Notes under the pieces: generated by a model
What the model was told of the DNA's origin: nothing
Seen by the model: only the letters and a program-made list of their open reading frames with translations
The model's database searches: none
Position numbers and translations under genes: made by a program
Part shown: piece by piece, positions 8,861-18,069 of the stretch
Layout of the letters: each line of letters opens with the position of its first letter
Numbering within the stretch: position 1 is the stretch's first letter
Source: Deltaproteobacteria bacterium
GTDB taxonomy: Bacteria; Desulfobacterota; Syntrophobacteria; Syntrophobacterales; Thermodesulforhabdaceae
Direction: 5' to 3'
Assembly (NCBI GenBank): GCA_019309115.1
Contig: JAFDGW010000023.1
Span: 1-40,284, forward strand
Length of the DNA: 40,284 nt

Positions 8861-9759
8861 TCCTCCGTGCGGAGTAAGAATTTTTTTACCAGCGTATCCC
8901 AACCTATCCGCTTCAGATTTCCATAAATGTCGTTTATCACTTCACCTCCCGTTGCAGCAAGTGACATTCCACCATAAACCTCCTGCACCATAGCATCCAG
9001 TTTGTTGGCTTCTTCCCTAAAAAAGTTTTTTGCTTCCTCGCCGTAGAATAAACTCCCCTGAGCATTAAGCTTGCGAATTGGTTCCAGCATGATAAGCCAG
9101 CCTTCTTCGTAAGGATCGTCTTTAACAAGGCTAGGACTTTGCATTACTCTGTGATTTCTCGCAACCACAATGCCTTCAACAGGCATCAGAAAGGGAGCTA
9201 TTTTTTCATCTCGACGAATGAGCCAGCCTCTTGTATTCTCTTTTACCTTCGTTCCAACTTCTGGTAACCGTATTTCCGAGATGAAACCAAGCAACCTGTG
9301 GGAAAAATCGTCAATTCCTATACGTATTAGACCTCCATGCTCGTACCTGAGCCAACTATGGCCAGGATGGTAATAATAGTCATCAGCCACCGTAAAGCCC
9401 CGAATCTCTGACTTTTTTACCTCATGACCTGCTATGGTTTCGTGATAAGCCTGCATGAGCTGGTCAAACTCGCAAGTTGAGCAGTCATAAGCATTGGAGC
9501 AGTACTTGACCGGAACATCCCCCGACATCATATAACGGCAGGCCCTTTCACTATGAGGTTTGCGCATCATCTCGTCCCGCCAGCTGGTGGTCTTTTTTCC
9601 TTGAGAGAGCGCCTTTTGCATGGCGCGATCAAAGGAGCAGGTTGTACAATCAAAGGCATTGTGGCAAAGTTTGAAATTAACCACTCCGGCCTTCATCCAT
9701 ATGCATTCGTCTTCTCTAATTCCAAAGATGACTCGTTTTGTTTTGCCCTGCTTTTTCAT
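8857..9759 (-). CDS. GcvH-like domain protein with two N-terminal cysteine repeats
   Basis: This 300-aa protein has two parts. Residues 19-41 and 74-96 are a repeat with the cysteine pattern Cx12Cx5Cx2C (C19, C32, C38, C41; C74, C87, C93, C96), each including KxC-x-NA-aromatic-DC; it could bind zinc or an Fe-S cluster. Residues ~118-236 resemble the H protein of glycine cleavage (HSWLRYE, RIGIDDF, LPEVGT, then VKDDPYEEGWLI). At the lipoyl site the aligned residue is E185, with K186 one step off, so classical lipoylation is doubtful. It is the first gene of a hdrC-hdrB-hdrA operon and has a strong Shine-Dalgarno (AAGGGGG) and a sigma-54 promoter upstream. H-like lipoyl carriers (LbpA) accompany Hdr proteins in sHdr sulfur oxidation; the parallel is inference. 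Confidence 0.85.
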   Translation of the reverse strand: MKKQGKTKRVIFGIREDECIWMKAGVVNFKLCHNAFDCTTCSFDRAMQKALSQGKKTTSWRDEMMRKPHSERACRYMMSGDVPVKYCSNAYDCSTCEFDQLMQAYHETIAGHEVKKSEIRGFTVADDYYYHPGHSWLRYEHGGLIRIGIDDFSHRLLGFISEIRLPEVGTKVKENTRGWLIRRDEKIAPFLMPVEGIVVARNHRVMQSPSLVKDDPYEEGWLIMLEPIRKLNAQGSLFYGEEAKNFFREEANKLDAMVQEVYGGMSLAATGGEVINDIYGNLKRIGWDTLVKKFLLRTEE

Positions 9760-9794
9760 TGTTTAACACCCCCTTGTTTCATTGACCAATTAAT

Positions 9795-9811
9795 ATGCAA
9801 TTCTAGTGCCC
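9795..9811 (-). promoter_or_regulatory. sigma-54 (-24/-12) promoter of the gcvH-like/hdrCBA operon
   Basis: On the minus strand the sequence GGGCACTAGAATTGCAT gives GGCAC, five bases, then TTGCA, with exactly ten bases between the GG and GC pairs, as in the consensus TGGCACN5TTGCW. Only the first base differs. Transcription would start near 9785, about 25 bases before the ATG at 9759. An NtrC-type activator with an intact GAFTGA loop is encoded divergently next door. Confidence 0.78.
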
Positions 9812-9886
9812 TCACCGTCTTAGCGGATTAGTGTATAAATATTAATGAGTTATGTTAGAGATTCGAAATTCGTGCATTAGGAGAGG

Positions 9887-9915
9887 TTGACGAATTTTTA
9901 TACTGGGTGTTTAAA
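9887..9915 (+). promoter_or_regulatory. possible sigma-70 promoter of the kinase/regulator pair
   Basis: TTGACG (9887-9892) and TTTAAA (9910-9915) are 17 bases apart, and the Shine-Dalgarno of the kinase gene lies about 15 bases farther on. The -10 match is weak and the region is AT-rich, so this is a tentative call. Confidence 0.28.
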
Positions 9916-9940
9916 AATACAACAGAGCAGGAGAACAACC

Positions 9941-11521
9941 ATGGATGAGAAAAAAAGAGCTAATTTAAGTCAAACTGCTGAAAGACCGTTAAAGATTGCC
10001 ATAATTGGCGGGGGGCGTAGGTGTCGCTCGCTTCTTGAAATGATAGACGCGGAGCGGTTTCCCTGGTTGAATGCTGAGATTGTTGCGGTTGTGGAGCCAA
10101 ATCCTAATGCCGTGGGCGTTCAGCTTGCTAGGGAAAAGGGTATTTTTACAACGGCGAGGGTGGAAGACCTTTATTCTATTGACTCTCTAGATTTAGTTAT
10201 CGAACTTGCGGGAAAGGAGGATCTGTTAAGGGGATTTTTAAAAAGGGGTGGTACTCCCAAGGTACAGATTCTTGGTACGACCATTTCGAGGCTTTTCAGT
10301 GATCTTATTCGCCTCCAAGAAGAGCACCTTTTTAGGGAAAAGCAGCTCGCACTTATAGAGAGCATAGCAGAAACCATATTTTCCAGCATCAGGGATCGCG
10401 TGATGATAATGCGACCGGACATGAAAGTTCTGGACGCCAACAATGCCTTGCTTGAGTGGTTAGGTATGGGGAAGGACGATGTTGTGGGCAAATACTGCTA
10501 CCAGATAACACACAGGTTCACTGAGCCGTGTTACTGCTATGGAATTCACTGTCCCCTTATGGAGTGTCTCGAGACGGGGGGAACGGGTCATTCCATCCAC
10601 GAGCATTCGGAAAGGGACGGTTCAACGAGATACTACGAAATAAGCACGGTACCCCTGCGGAATCCTAAGGGTCAAATCGAGGTGGTTCTTGAAATAATTC
10701 GCGATATTACGGACGAGCTCGAACGGAGAGTGGAGCAAAAAACCAAGGCTCTGAAACAGGACCTGGCTCGCCTAATTCACGAGGACAAAATGATAGCCCT
10801 TGGAAAACTGGTAGCAAGCGCCGTGCACGAAATCAATAACCCTCTCTCGGGCATACATGCCCTTGCAAAGTTAATGAGGAATCGCATGGAGGAAGACAAA
10901 CCACTTAGCGAGGACGAGCGAAAGCAATTCTGCTATTACCTTCAGCTAATAGATCAGGAATCTGCAAGGTGCAGTAACATTGTGGGAAATCTTCTCTCAT
11001 TCTCACGCCAGCAGAAGTTGGAAAAAGCCTACTTTAATGTCAACGAAATCATCAGGAAGGTTGTTCTCCTCAGTAAACACAAGATGGAACTTCAGGATAT
11101 TTCGCTGAAATTGGAACTTGAGGAATCCATTCCTAACGTTTTTGGAGATCCGGGACAGATTCAGCAATGTCTGGTTAACCTTGTATTCAACGCCATGGAA
11201 GCCATGCCAAACGGTGGGACTCTTACCATTAAGACTCATTATGAAGAACACAGGGAACGGGTCAGGATTGACGTGATAGACACTGGCGTGGGAATACCGA
11301 AGGAGATTATATCCCAGATATTCGAACCCTTTTATTCCACAAAGAGCAAAGACAAAGGAGTAGGGCTGGGGCTCTCTGTAGTTTACGGGATAATAAAAGA
11401 ACACCGGGGAAGTATTTACGTGGTAAGCCAGGTTGGAAAGGGATCGGACTTTATCGTAAGGCTTCCATGCCAGGAACATTCGGAAAGGGAAGAGGGGAAT
11501 TTGAACAATGGCAAATGCTAG
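9941..11521 (+). CDS. sensor histidine kinase with Rossmann-like and PAS sensor domains
   Basis: A 526-aa kinase with no membrane segment, so probably cytoplasmic. Residues 17-125 look like an NAD-type Rossmann domain (IAIIGGG at 19-25, then VVEPNP at 50-55), an unusual kinase input. A PAS domain follows at ~135-260, with cysteines at 186, 197, 199, 204 and 209 that could hold a metal or sense redox. The kinase core has the phospho-acceptor H296 in HEINNP, the N-box around N414, DTGVGI near 447 and GVGLGLS near 473. The start is the ATG at 9941 with AGGAG about 7 bases upstream; the in-frame TTG at 9887 lacks a well-spaced site. The gene overlaps the response regulator by 14 bases and is divergent from the Hdr operon, its likely target. 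Confidence 0.93.
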   Translation: MDEKKRANLSQTAERPLKIAIIGGGRRCRSLLEMIDAERFPWLNAEIVAVVEPNPNAVGVQLAREKGIFTTARVEDLYSIDSLDLVIELAGKEDLLRGFLKRGGTPKVQILGTTISRLFSDLIRLQEEHLFREKQLALIESIAETIFSSIRDRVMIMRPDMKVLDANNALLEWLGMGKDDVVGKYCYQITHRFTEPCYCYGIHCPLMECLETGGTGHSIHEHSERDGSTRYYEISTVPLRNPKGQIEVVLEIIRDITDELERRVEQKTKALKQDLARLIHEDKMIALGKLVASAVHEINNPLSGIHALAKLMRNRMEEDKPLSEDERKQFCYYLQLIDQESARCSNIVGNLLSFSRQQKLEKAYFNVNEIIRKVVLLSKHKMELQDISLKLELEESIPNVFGDPGQIQQCLVNLVFNAMEAMPNGGTLTIKTHYEEHRERVRIDVIDTGVGIPKEIISQIFEPFYSTKSKDKGVGLGLSVVYGIIKEHRGSIYVVSQVGKGSDFIVRLPCQEHSEREEGNLNNGKC

Positions 11522-12860
11522 GATATTGGTAGTGGACGATGAGCTCATCGTCCGAGAATCTCTAATGGGATGGCTTAGAAAGGCTGGTCATATCGTGGAT
11601 TGCGCCCAGGGTGGTCTGGAGGCTTTGGGCAAGATAAGAGAAACCGAGTATGATCTGGTGTTTCTTGACATAAAAATGCCCGACATGAGCGGAATAGAAG
11701 TGCTCGAAAAGATATGTGAGTGTTCGCCCGAAACGATGGTGATCATGATAACGGCCTACGGTTCTGTGGAGACCGCGGTGGAGGCGATGAAACTGGGGGC
11801 AAGCGACTATTTAATGAAGCCATTCGAGCCTGAACATCTTCTTGTACTGGTGGACAAACTTTTAAGACAGAAGCGTATAATTGAGGAAAATATCCTGCTA
11901 AAGGAGCAAGTTGCCGCCCGACGCGTGCGTTATCAGGATCTGGTTGGGGCATCTCCTTGCATGCAGAGGCTTTTTGAATTGATTGAAGAGGTTGCTGCGG
12001 TGGATTCCCCTGTGCTTATTCGCGGAGAAACCGGAACGGGAAAAGAACTGGTTGCCAAGGCCATTCATGCCAAAAGTCGTAGGCGTTACGGTCCGTTCGT
12101 TGCTATCAATTGCGGGGCTTTTCCAGAGAATCTTCTGGAGAGTGAGTTGTTTGGGTTTGAAGCTGGTGCTTTTACCGGAGCGGTTAAGACCCGTAAGGGG
12201 AGAATCGAAATGGCAGAAGGCGGTACGCTTTTCCTTGACGAAGTGGGTGAGATACCGTTGAAGATGCAGATAGACATGCTCCGAGTGTTGGAGGAAAAAA
12301 GGTTTCAGAGGCTTGGTGGTAGGGATTTTATATCTGTTGACTTCCGCTGTGTTGCCGCAACTCACGGAAATCTGGAAGAAGAAATCCGCAAGGGTAACTT
12401 CAGGAAGGACCTATATTTCAGACTGAATGTTATAGAGATCGAAGTACCGCCGCTCAGGGAGCGAAAGGAAGACATTGGATTGCTCGCTGAGTATTTCCTC
12501 TCACGGTTTAGGCGTGAAACAAACAAATCAGTAATGGCAATTACCAAGGATGCGATTGAGTTCCTCGAATCTTACGACTGGCCGGGAAATGTCCGTGAGC
12601 TGGAAAACGCAATAGAGAGAGCTGTGGTGCTTGCAAAAGACAAGGTCCTTACGCGCAAGGACTTTGCTTTTTTGACCCGCCAACCCGATGTTTTGGACGA
12701 AGGAGACAAAACACTGGAGGCCGTTGAAAAACACCACATTGCCAGGGTCCTCGAAGAGTGTGGGTGGAATGTGAGTAAAGCTGCCAGAATTCTCGGTATC
12801 AATAGAACCACCCTTCACAACAAAATAAAAAAGTACAATCTCAAAGATCGCCAGCAGTAA
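11508..12860 (+). CDS. NtrC-type sigma-54-dependent response regulator
   Basis: A 450-aa regulator with receiver, AAA+ and Fis-type DNA-binding domains. The receiver has the acidic pair at D10-D11, phospho-acceptor D54 (LDIKMPD) and K104. The AAA+ domain has Walker A GETGTGKE (173-180), the sigma-54 contact loop GAFTGA (220-225) and Walker B LFLDE (241-245). The C-terminal helix-turn-helix includes NVSKAARILGINRTTLHNKI. All active residues are present, so it should activate sigma-54 promoters once phosphorylated by the upstream kinase, with which it overlaps. The sigma-54 promoter found at 9795-9811 makes the gcvH-like/hdrCBA operon the obvious candidate target (inference). Confidence 0.96.
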   Translation: MANARILVVDDELIVRESLMGWLRKAGHIVDCAQGGLEALGKIRETEYDLVFLDIKMPDMSGIEVLEKICECSPETMVIMITAYGSVETAVEAMKLGASDYLMKPFEPEHLLVLVDKLLRQKRIIEENILLKEQVAARRVRYQDLVGASPCMQRLFELIEEVAAVDSPVLIRGETGTGKELVAKAIHAKSRRRYGPFVAINCGAFPENLLESELFGFEAGAFTGAVKTRKGRIEMAEGGTLFLDEVGEIPLKMQIDMLRVLEEKRFQRLGGRDFISVDFRCVAATHGNLEEEIRKGNFRKDLYFRLNVIEIEVPPLRERKEDIGLLAEYFLSRFRRETNKSVMAITKDAIEFLESYDWPGNVRELENAIERAVVLAKDKVLTRKDFAFLTRQPDVLDEGDKTLEAVEKHHIARVLEECGWNVSKAARILGINRTTLHNKIKKYNLKDRQQ

Positions 12861-12872
12861 GGCGTATTTAAG

Positions 12873-13439
12873 GTGCCAGCTCAACCTCCGACAATATTGA
12901 TACTTCCTCTAGGCAGACTGGAAACGCTGGTTCTGCGTGTGGTAGCCGGCTATATCCAGGGGATTTTAAAGGTTCCCGTGGACATAGGAGAAACCGTTGA
13001 AGTACCACAAGAAACCTACATCCCGGATCGACATCAGTACGACGCTGGCCTTCTCATTCGCTTCCTCCGGGAATTTGCGCCGTCCTACCGCTGTGTTCTT
13101 GGCATTACCTCGGTGGACATCACCTTGCCGATTTTTACCCACGTCTTCGGCGAAGCCGAACTAGGCGGTCATGCCGCCCTGGTGTCAACCTATCGCCTCG
13201 GAAAGGATACTCACGGGAGGAGAGTTACCGATGCGGTTTTTTACGAGCGAGTTGCAAAGGTTGCCCTTCACGAAATCGGTCATGTCTTTTCTCTTTATCA
13301 TTGTGGTGACGGAAAGTGCGTTATGCGATTCAGTGCGAAATTAGATGGCTTAGATGAAATTCCCCTTTATTTTTGTGATCGGTGTTATTTTCTACTTCGG
13401 AGAATGATATTCAGGAATCGCGCAGGGGAAGATACCTGA
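12873..13439 (+). CDS. amzA: archaemetzincin-like zinc metalloprotease
   Basis: A 188-aa protein of the archaemetzincin family (peptidase M54). The zinc site is HEIGHVFSLYHC: H133, E134, H137 and H143. The four-cysteine zinc knuckle is also there (C144, C149, C168, C171), with the Met-turn M151. The family motif has Gly at the eighth place of HExxHxxGxxH; here it is Ser (S140). Cellular substrates are not known for bacterial members. The start is a GTG at 12873, only 12 bases after the response regulator, so it may share that transcript. No signal peptide is seen, so it is probably cytoplasmic. Confidence 0.9.
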   Translation: MPAQPPTILILPLGRLETLVLRVVAGYIQGILKVPVDIGETVEVPQETYIPDRHQYDAGLLIRFLREFAPSYRCVLGITSVDITLPIFTHVFGEAELGGHAALVSTYRLGKDTHGRRVTDAVFYERVAKVALHEIGHVFSLYHCGDGKCVMRFSAKLDGLDEIPLYFCDRCYFLLRRMIFRNRAGEDT

Positions 13440-13538
13440 ATAAAGCTTGTCAAGCCGAGTCTGTCAAAGCTTTTTGTAAGGTATTGAAATCATTTTGGCG
13501 GAACAACAGGTTTTTAAACAACTCTTTACCAAAAGTGG

Positions 13539-13566
13539 TTGTAAACTCAGAAGGGATGATTACAAT
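13539..13566 (+). promoter_or_regulatory. possible sigma-70 promoter upstream of carA
   Basis: TTGTAA (13539-13544) and TACAAT (13561-13566), 16 bases apart, lie 75 bases before the carA ATG in a 201-base gap. The -10 box matches five of six bases and the -35 four of six. No leader peptide or PyrR-like attenuator was recognised in the gap. Confidence 0.38.
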
Positions 13567-13640
13567 TGGGCGGCCATGAAACCCGTACCGAATTCTGACG
13601 AAAGGGATTCTGATTCTTGGGTTTTGAAAAGGAGTCTATT

Positions 13641-14789
13641 ATGACCTACCCATGGGAACGTCCTCCGGCCTTGCTTGTGCTTGAAGATGGCACGGTCTTT
13701 CGCGGCCGAGCTTTTGTTGGACACGGGCGGGCGCTGGGCGAAGTTGTGTTTAACACTGGTATGACGGGCTATCAGGAAGTCCTGACAGATCCCTCGTACA
13801 AAGGGCAAATCGTTACGATGACTTATACTCAAGTTGGTAATTACGGCATCAATTCCGAAGACATGGAATCGAACGACGTGCAGGTTGAGGCCTTCATAAT
13901 AAAAGAATATCAGGATTATCCAAGCAACTGGAGGTCGGAGAAAAGCCTTGCGGACTTCCTAGCTGATGCCGGAAAAATTGGAATTGAAGGGGTTGACACC
14001 AGGGCTTTGACTCGCCACATTCGCCTTGCTGGAGCCATGAAAGGCGTGATAGCAACGGACACAGACGATATTGATGAGTTGCTGGAGCAGGTTCGAGCTT
14101 TCCCCGGTCTGATCGGTATTGACATGGTAAGGCGTGTAACCTGCAGTGAACCCTACCTTTGGCTGGGCGGAAAGCCTCGGAAAAGGTATGAATGGGACTC
14201 GTCCTTCGACGGTTACCGCATTGCCGCCTTTGACTTCGGTGTGAAGTATAACATCCTTCGCAACTTGGAAAGACGTGGATGCCAAATCCTGGTTTTTCCT
14301 GCCAGCACTGAAGCTGACGAAATACTGAGCTACAATCCGGACGGTATTTTCCTTTCCAACGGTCCTGGGGACCCTGCAGCCGTAACTTACGCGATAAACA
14401 CTGTCCGTGAGCTTTTAGGCAAAAAGCCTATGTTTGGTATATGTCTTGGCCATCAGCTTATAGCACTTGCCCTTGGTGGTAGCACCTATAAGCTTAAATT
14501 CGGCCATCGTGGCATAAATCAACCCGTCAAGGATCTTTCCACGGGAAAAATCGAGATAACCAGCCAGAATCACGGATTCTGCGTTGATCTCAATTCTCTT
14601 GACACCTCGGCTGTAAAGTTGACTCATTTGAATCTCAACGATGAAACCCTCGAAGGGCTTGAGCACAAAGACATTCCGGTCTTCTCTGTCCAGTATCACC
14701 CGGAAGCAGCGCCGGGACCTCATGATGCTTCCTACCTTTTTGATCGGTTTATTGCACTCATCGATAAATGTTCCAGAAGGACAAGATGA
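13641..14789 (+). CDS. carA: carbamoyl-phosphate synthase small (glutaminase) subunit
   Basis: A 382-aa protein that hydrolyses glutamine and passes ammonia to CarB, making carbamoyl phosphate for pyrimidine and arginine synthesis. Residues 1-~190 are the CPSase small-chain domain; residues ~192-376 are a class I glutamine amidotransferase with the triad C268 (GICLGHQ), H353 and E355 (QYHPEA). The start is the ATG at 13641 with GGAG 8 bases upstream. A longer in-frame reading from 13617 has no such site. It ends 9 bases before carB, the usual partner. Confidence 0.97.
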   Translation: MTYPWERPPALLVLEDGTVFRGRAFVGHGRALGEVVFNTGMTGYQEVLTDPSYKGQIVTMTYTQVGNYGINSEDMESNDVQVEAFIIKEYQDYPSNWRSEKSLADFLADAGKIGIEGVDTRALTRHIRLAGAMKGVIATDTDDIDELLEQVRAFPGLIGIDMVRRVTCSEPYLWLGGKPRKRYEWDSSFDGYRIAAFDFGVKYNILRNLERRGCQILVFPASTEADEILSYNPDGIFLSNGPGDPAAVTYAINTVRELLGKKPMFGICLGHQLIALALGGSTYKLKFGHRGINQPVKDLSTGKIEITSQNHGFCVDLNSLDTSAVKLTHLNLNDETLEGLEHKDIPVFSVQYHPEAAPGPHDASYLFDRFIALIDKCSRRTR

Positions 14790-14798
14790 GAGGGAACT

Positions 14799-17700
14799 AT
14801 GCCAAAGCGTGAGGACATTCAGAAAATCCTTATAATTGGTTCTGGTCCTATAGTGATTGGACAGGCCTGTGAGTTTGACTACTCTGGAACTCAGGCGTGC
14901 AAAGCACTTAAAGAAGAGGGCTACGAAGTGGTGCTGGTAAACAGCAATCCTGCCACAATCATGACTGATCCGGGGATGGCGGACAGAACCTACATTGAGC
15001 CCATAACGGTTGATGCTGTGGCGAAAATAGTGGAACGTGAACGTCCCGACGCTCTTCTTCCAACGCTTGGTGGTCAAACGGGACTCAACACAGCTGTAAG
15101 CCTGGCAAAACAGGGCGTATTGGATAAATACGGTGTGGAAATGATAGGCGCCCGTGTTGACGTAATCGAAAAGGCCGAAGACCGGAAGCTTTTCCGGCAA
15201 GCTATGGAACGAATTGGTCTGAGGGTGCCTAAGAGTGGAATAGCCCACTCCCTTTCGGAAGCCAGAGAAATAGCAGAAGATATTGGCTTTCCCATAATAG
15301 TCAGGCCATCTTTTACGCTAGGCGGAACGGGTGGAGGTGTTGCGTACAACTGGGAGGAGCTGGACGAAATCGTCCGTGGAGGTCTTGATGCAAGCCTTAT
15401 AAGAACGGTAATGCTGGAAGAGTCGGTACTTGGATGGAAGGAATTTGAACTTGAGGTCATGAGGGATAACAAAGATAACGTTGTTATAATTTGTTCCATA
15501 GAAAATATGGACCCCATGGGCGTGCACACTGGTGATTCCATCACTGTCGCACCCGCTCAGACTCTTACGGACTGCGAATATCAGAGAATGCGAGATGCCG
15601 CCATTGCGATCATGCGGGAGATTGGAGTGGACACGGGCGGCTCTAATGTTCAGTTTGCCATCAACCCTGAAAATGGTGATATGGTTGTTATTGAGATGAA
15701 CCCTCGTGTTTCGAGGTCGTCCGCACTTGCATCGAAGGCAACGGGCTTTCCCATAGCTAAGATGGCGGCCAAGCTTGCGGTTGGGTATTCGTTGGACGAA
15801 CTTCCCAACGACATAACCCGTGAAACTAGGGCATCTTTTGAGCCGACCATAGACTACGTTGTTGTAAAGATTCCTCGGTTCACGTTTGAGAAATTCCCCC
15901 GGACACCTGACATCCTGACTACGTCGATGAAATCGGTAGGGGAGACAATGGCGATCGGTAGAACCTTTAAGGAGGCACTGCAGAAGGCAATCAGGTCATT
16001 GGAAATTAACAAATATGGCTTTGCCGATGCACTTTCCGAAGTGGGGCAAGACTACATTGAGATGTTAAAGGACAGGTTGAGTTATCCCAATTCCATGAGA
16101 TTGTTTCAAATTGCGGAAGCGCTACGACTTGGGGTTTCTGTGGATGAAATTTATGAGCGAACCAAGATAGATCCATGGTTTCTACATCACATACAACAAA
16201 TAGTGGTTTTCGAAGAATACTTGAAGGAAAATCCGGGTTACATTGACACAGCCGAAGGCATGAAAACGGCAAAATCTTGGGGTTTCTCTGATATACGGCT
16301 CGGGCAGTTGAGCGGGATGAATGAGGAAGTGATTTTTCAGAAACGTCAGAAGCTGGGTGTAAAACCTGTGTACAAACTTGTTGATACGTGCGCCGCCGAG
16401 TTTGAAGCGTACACACCATACTACTACTCGTCATACGAAGATGAGGACGAATCCAGGCCGTCAAAAAAGCGTAAAGTTGCCATATTAGGAAACGGTCCCA
16501 ACAGGATAGGGCAGGGCATAGAATTTGACTACTGTTGTGTTCATGCATCCTTTGCACTTCGCGAAATGGGCATCGAGTCAATCATGATAAACTCGAACCC
16601 TGAAACAGTATCGACTGACTATGACACATCGGATAAGCTCTTCTTTGAGCCTCTTACTAGGGAGGATGTGCTTGCAATAATAGAAACAGAAAGGCCCGAA
16701 GGGATTATAGTTCAGTTCGGTGGTCAAACTCCGTTGAACCTTGCGGTACCCCTTGAAAGAGCAGGCGTTCACATCCTCGGCACATCGCCTGACGCTATAG
16801 ACAGAGCGGAAGACCGAAAAAGGTTTCAGAAGCTTCTTCAGAAGCTCGGTCTAAAGCAACCTGATAACGCCACGGCTACCAGCGCAGATGAAGCCGTGGA
16901 AGCCGCTAGGAAGATTGGCTACCCTGTGGTTGTCCGACCATCTTATGTGCTTGGCGGTAGGGCAATGGAAATTGTTTACGATGAAAAATCTCTACGTGAG
17001 TTCATGAAAACGGCCGTCGAGGTAAGCCTGGGCCATCCTATTCTTATCGATAAGTTTCTTGAAGACGCCATTGAAGTGGACGTGGATGCCATAAGCGATG
17101 GGAGTATAACGGTGGTTGGCGGCATAATGGAACACATCGAAGCGGCGGGGGTGCATTCTGGCGACAGCGCCTGCGTTTTGCCTCCAATAACCATATCCAG
17201 AGAGCTTCAGGCGGAACTTATGAGACAAACCAAGTTGATAGCAAAAGAGCTTGGCGTGGTAGGGCTCATGAACATACAATTTGCCATTCAGAAGGACGAG
17301 GTTTACATATTGGAGGTTAATCCCAGAGCCTCCAGAACGATACCCTTTGTCAGCAAGGCCATTGGGGTTCCGCTTGCCAAGCTTGCTACCAAGGTTCTCA
17401 TAGGAATGAGCCTTGAAGAACTTGGCTTTACGAAAGAAGTGACCCCTGACCATATATCTGTGAAAGAAGCCGTTTTTCCGTTCAATAGGTTCCCCGGAGT
17501 TGACATACTGTTAGGTCCGGAGATGAAATCCACCGGTGAAGTCATGGGAATCGACAAGAGTTTTGGAATCGCCTTTGCCAAGGCACAAATGGCTTCGGGA
17601 TTTAATCTTCCTACATCCGGTACTGTGTTTGTCAGCGTTCATGACAAAGATAAGCCAAAAGTTGTAGATGTTGCCAGAAAATTTGAAGAACTTGGTTTTA

Positions 17701-18053
17701 AAATAATAGCCACGTCGGGCACCGCCAGGTTTTTGAAAGACAACGGTGTAAATGCTGAAAGAGTCTTCAAAATAAGTGAAGGTCGTCCTCATGTTGTTGA
17801 TTGTATAAAGAACGGTCAGGTTCATCTCGTTATAAACACAAGCTTGGGGCGCAAAACCTATTCGGACGCCTTCCAGATTCGCCGTGCTACTTTGCTGTAT
17901 AACATTGCCTACACCACCACGGTAGCAGGAGCCAGAGCCTTGGCTGAAGCGGTCGAAGCTCTTCAAAAAGGTGACTGGACAGTCTGTTCACTTCAGGAAT
18001 ATCATGGTGGAGCCTTTGGGGAAGGCAGAAGCGCAGCCGTTTCAGGCCATTAA
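14799..18053 (+). CDS. carB: carbamoyl-phosphate synthase large subunit
   Basis: A 1084-aa subunit that uses two ATP to turn bicarbonate and ammonia into carbamoyl phosphate. It shows the family's two homologous halves, each with a preATP-grasp and ATP-grasp domain (first half opening [21 protein letters not shown], second half near residue 560 with [19 protein letters not shown]). The C-terminus from about residue 940 is the MGS-like allosteric domain. Length is typical. The ATG at 14799 has GAGGGA upstream. It lies between carA and purF on one strand, with 16 bases to purF, suggesting one transcript for pyrimidine and purine entry enzymes. Confidence 0.98.
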   Translation: MPKREDIQKILIIGSGPIVIGQACEFDYSGTQACKALKEEGYEVVLVNSNPATIMTDPGMADRTYIEPITVDAVAKIVERERPDALLPTLGGQTGLNTAVSLAKQGVLDKYGVEMIGARVDVIEKAEDRKLFRQAMERIGLRVPKSGIAHSLSEAREIAEDIGFPIIVRPSFTLGGTGGGVAYNWEELDEIVRGGLDASLIRTVMLEESVLGWKEFELEVMRDNKDNVVIICSIENMDPMGVHTGDSITVAPAQTLTDCEYQRMRDAAIAIMREIGVDTGGSNVQFAINPENGDMVVIEMNPRVSRSSALASKATGFPIAKMAAKLAVGYSLDELPNDITRETRASFEPTIDYVVVKIPRFTFEKFPRTPDILTTSMKSVGETMAIGRTFKEALQKAIRSLEINKYGFADALSEVGQDYIEMLKDRLSYPNSMRLFQIAEALRLGVSVDEIYERTKIDPWFLHHIQQIVVFEEYLKENPGYIDTAEGMKTAKSWGFSDIRLGQLSGMNEEVIFQKRQKLGVKPVYKLVDTCAAEFEAYTPYYYSSYEDEDESRPSKKRKVAILGNGPNRIGQGIEFDYCCVHASFALREMGIESIMINSNPETVSTDYDTSDKLFFEPLTREDVLAIIETERPEGIIVQFGGQTPLNLAVPLERAGVHILGTSPDAIDRAEDRKRFQKLLQKLGLKQPDNATATSADEAVEAARKIGYPVVVRPSYVLGGRAMEIVYDEKSLREFMKTAVEVSLGHPILIDKFLEDAIEVDVDAISDGSITVVGGIMEHIEAAGVHSGDSACVLPPITISRELQAELMRQTKLIAKELGVVGLMNIQFAIQKDEVYILEVNPRASRTIPFVSKAIGVPLAKLATKVLIGMSLEELGFTKEVTPDHISVKEAVFPFNRFPGVDILLGPEMKSTGEVMGIDKSFGIAFAKAQMASGFNLPTSGTVFVSVHDKDKPKVVDVARKFEELGFKIIATSGTARFLKDNGVNAERVFKISEGRPHVVDCIKNGQVHLVINTSLGRKTYSDAFQIRRATLLYNIAYTTTVAGARALAEAVEALQKGDWTVCSLQEYHGGAFGEGRSAAVSGH

Positions 18054-18069
18054 TGACGGAGTTTAACAG

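Noticed and set aside
8204-8902. Longer hdrC start at 8902
   Set aside because: The ATG at 8860 forms an ATGA overlap with the upstream stop and has GGAGG just before it, so it is preferred.
11003-11548. Minus-strand open frame of 181 codons
   Set aside because: It is antisense to the kinase catalytic core and has no domain.
14415-15248. A 277-codon open frame on the minus strand
   Set aside because: It spans the antisense of carA and carB, both of which are clear full-length enzymes. It has no recognisable motif and is a shadow.
16006-16581. Minus-strand open frame of 191 codons
   Set aside because: It lies entirely within carB and its translation is low-complexity; a shadow.
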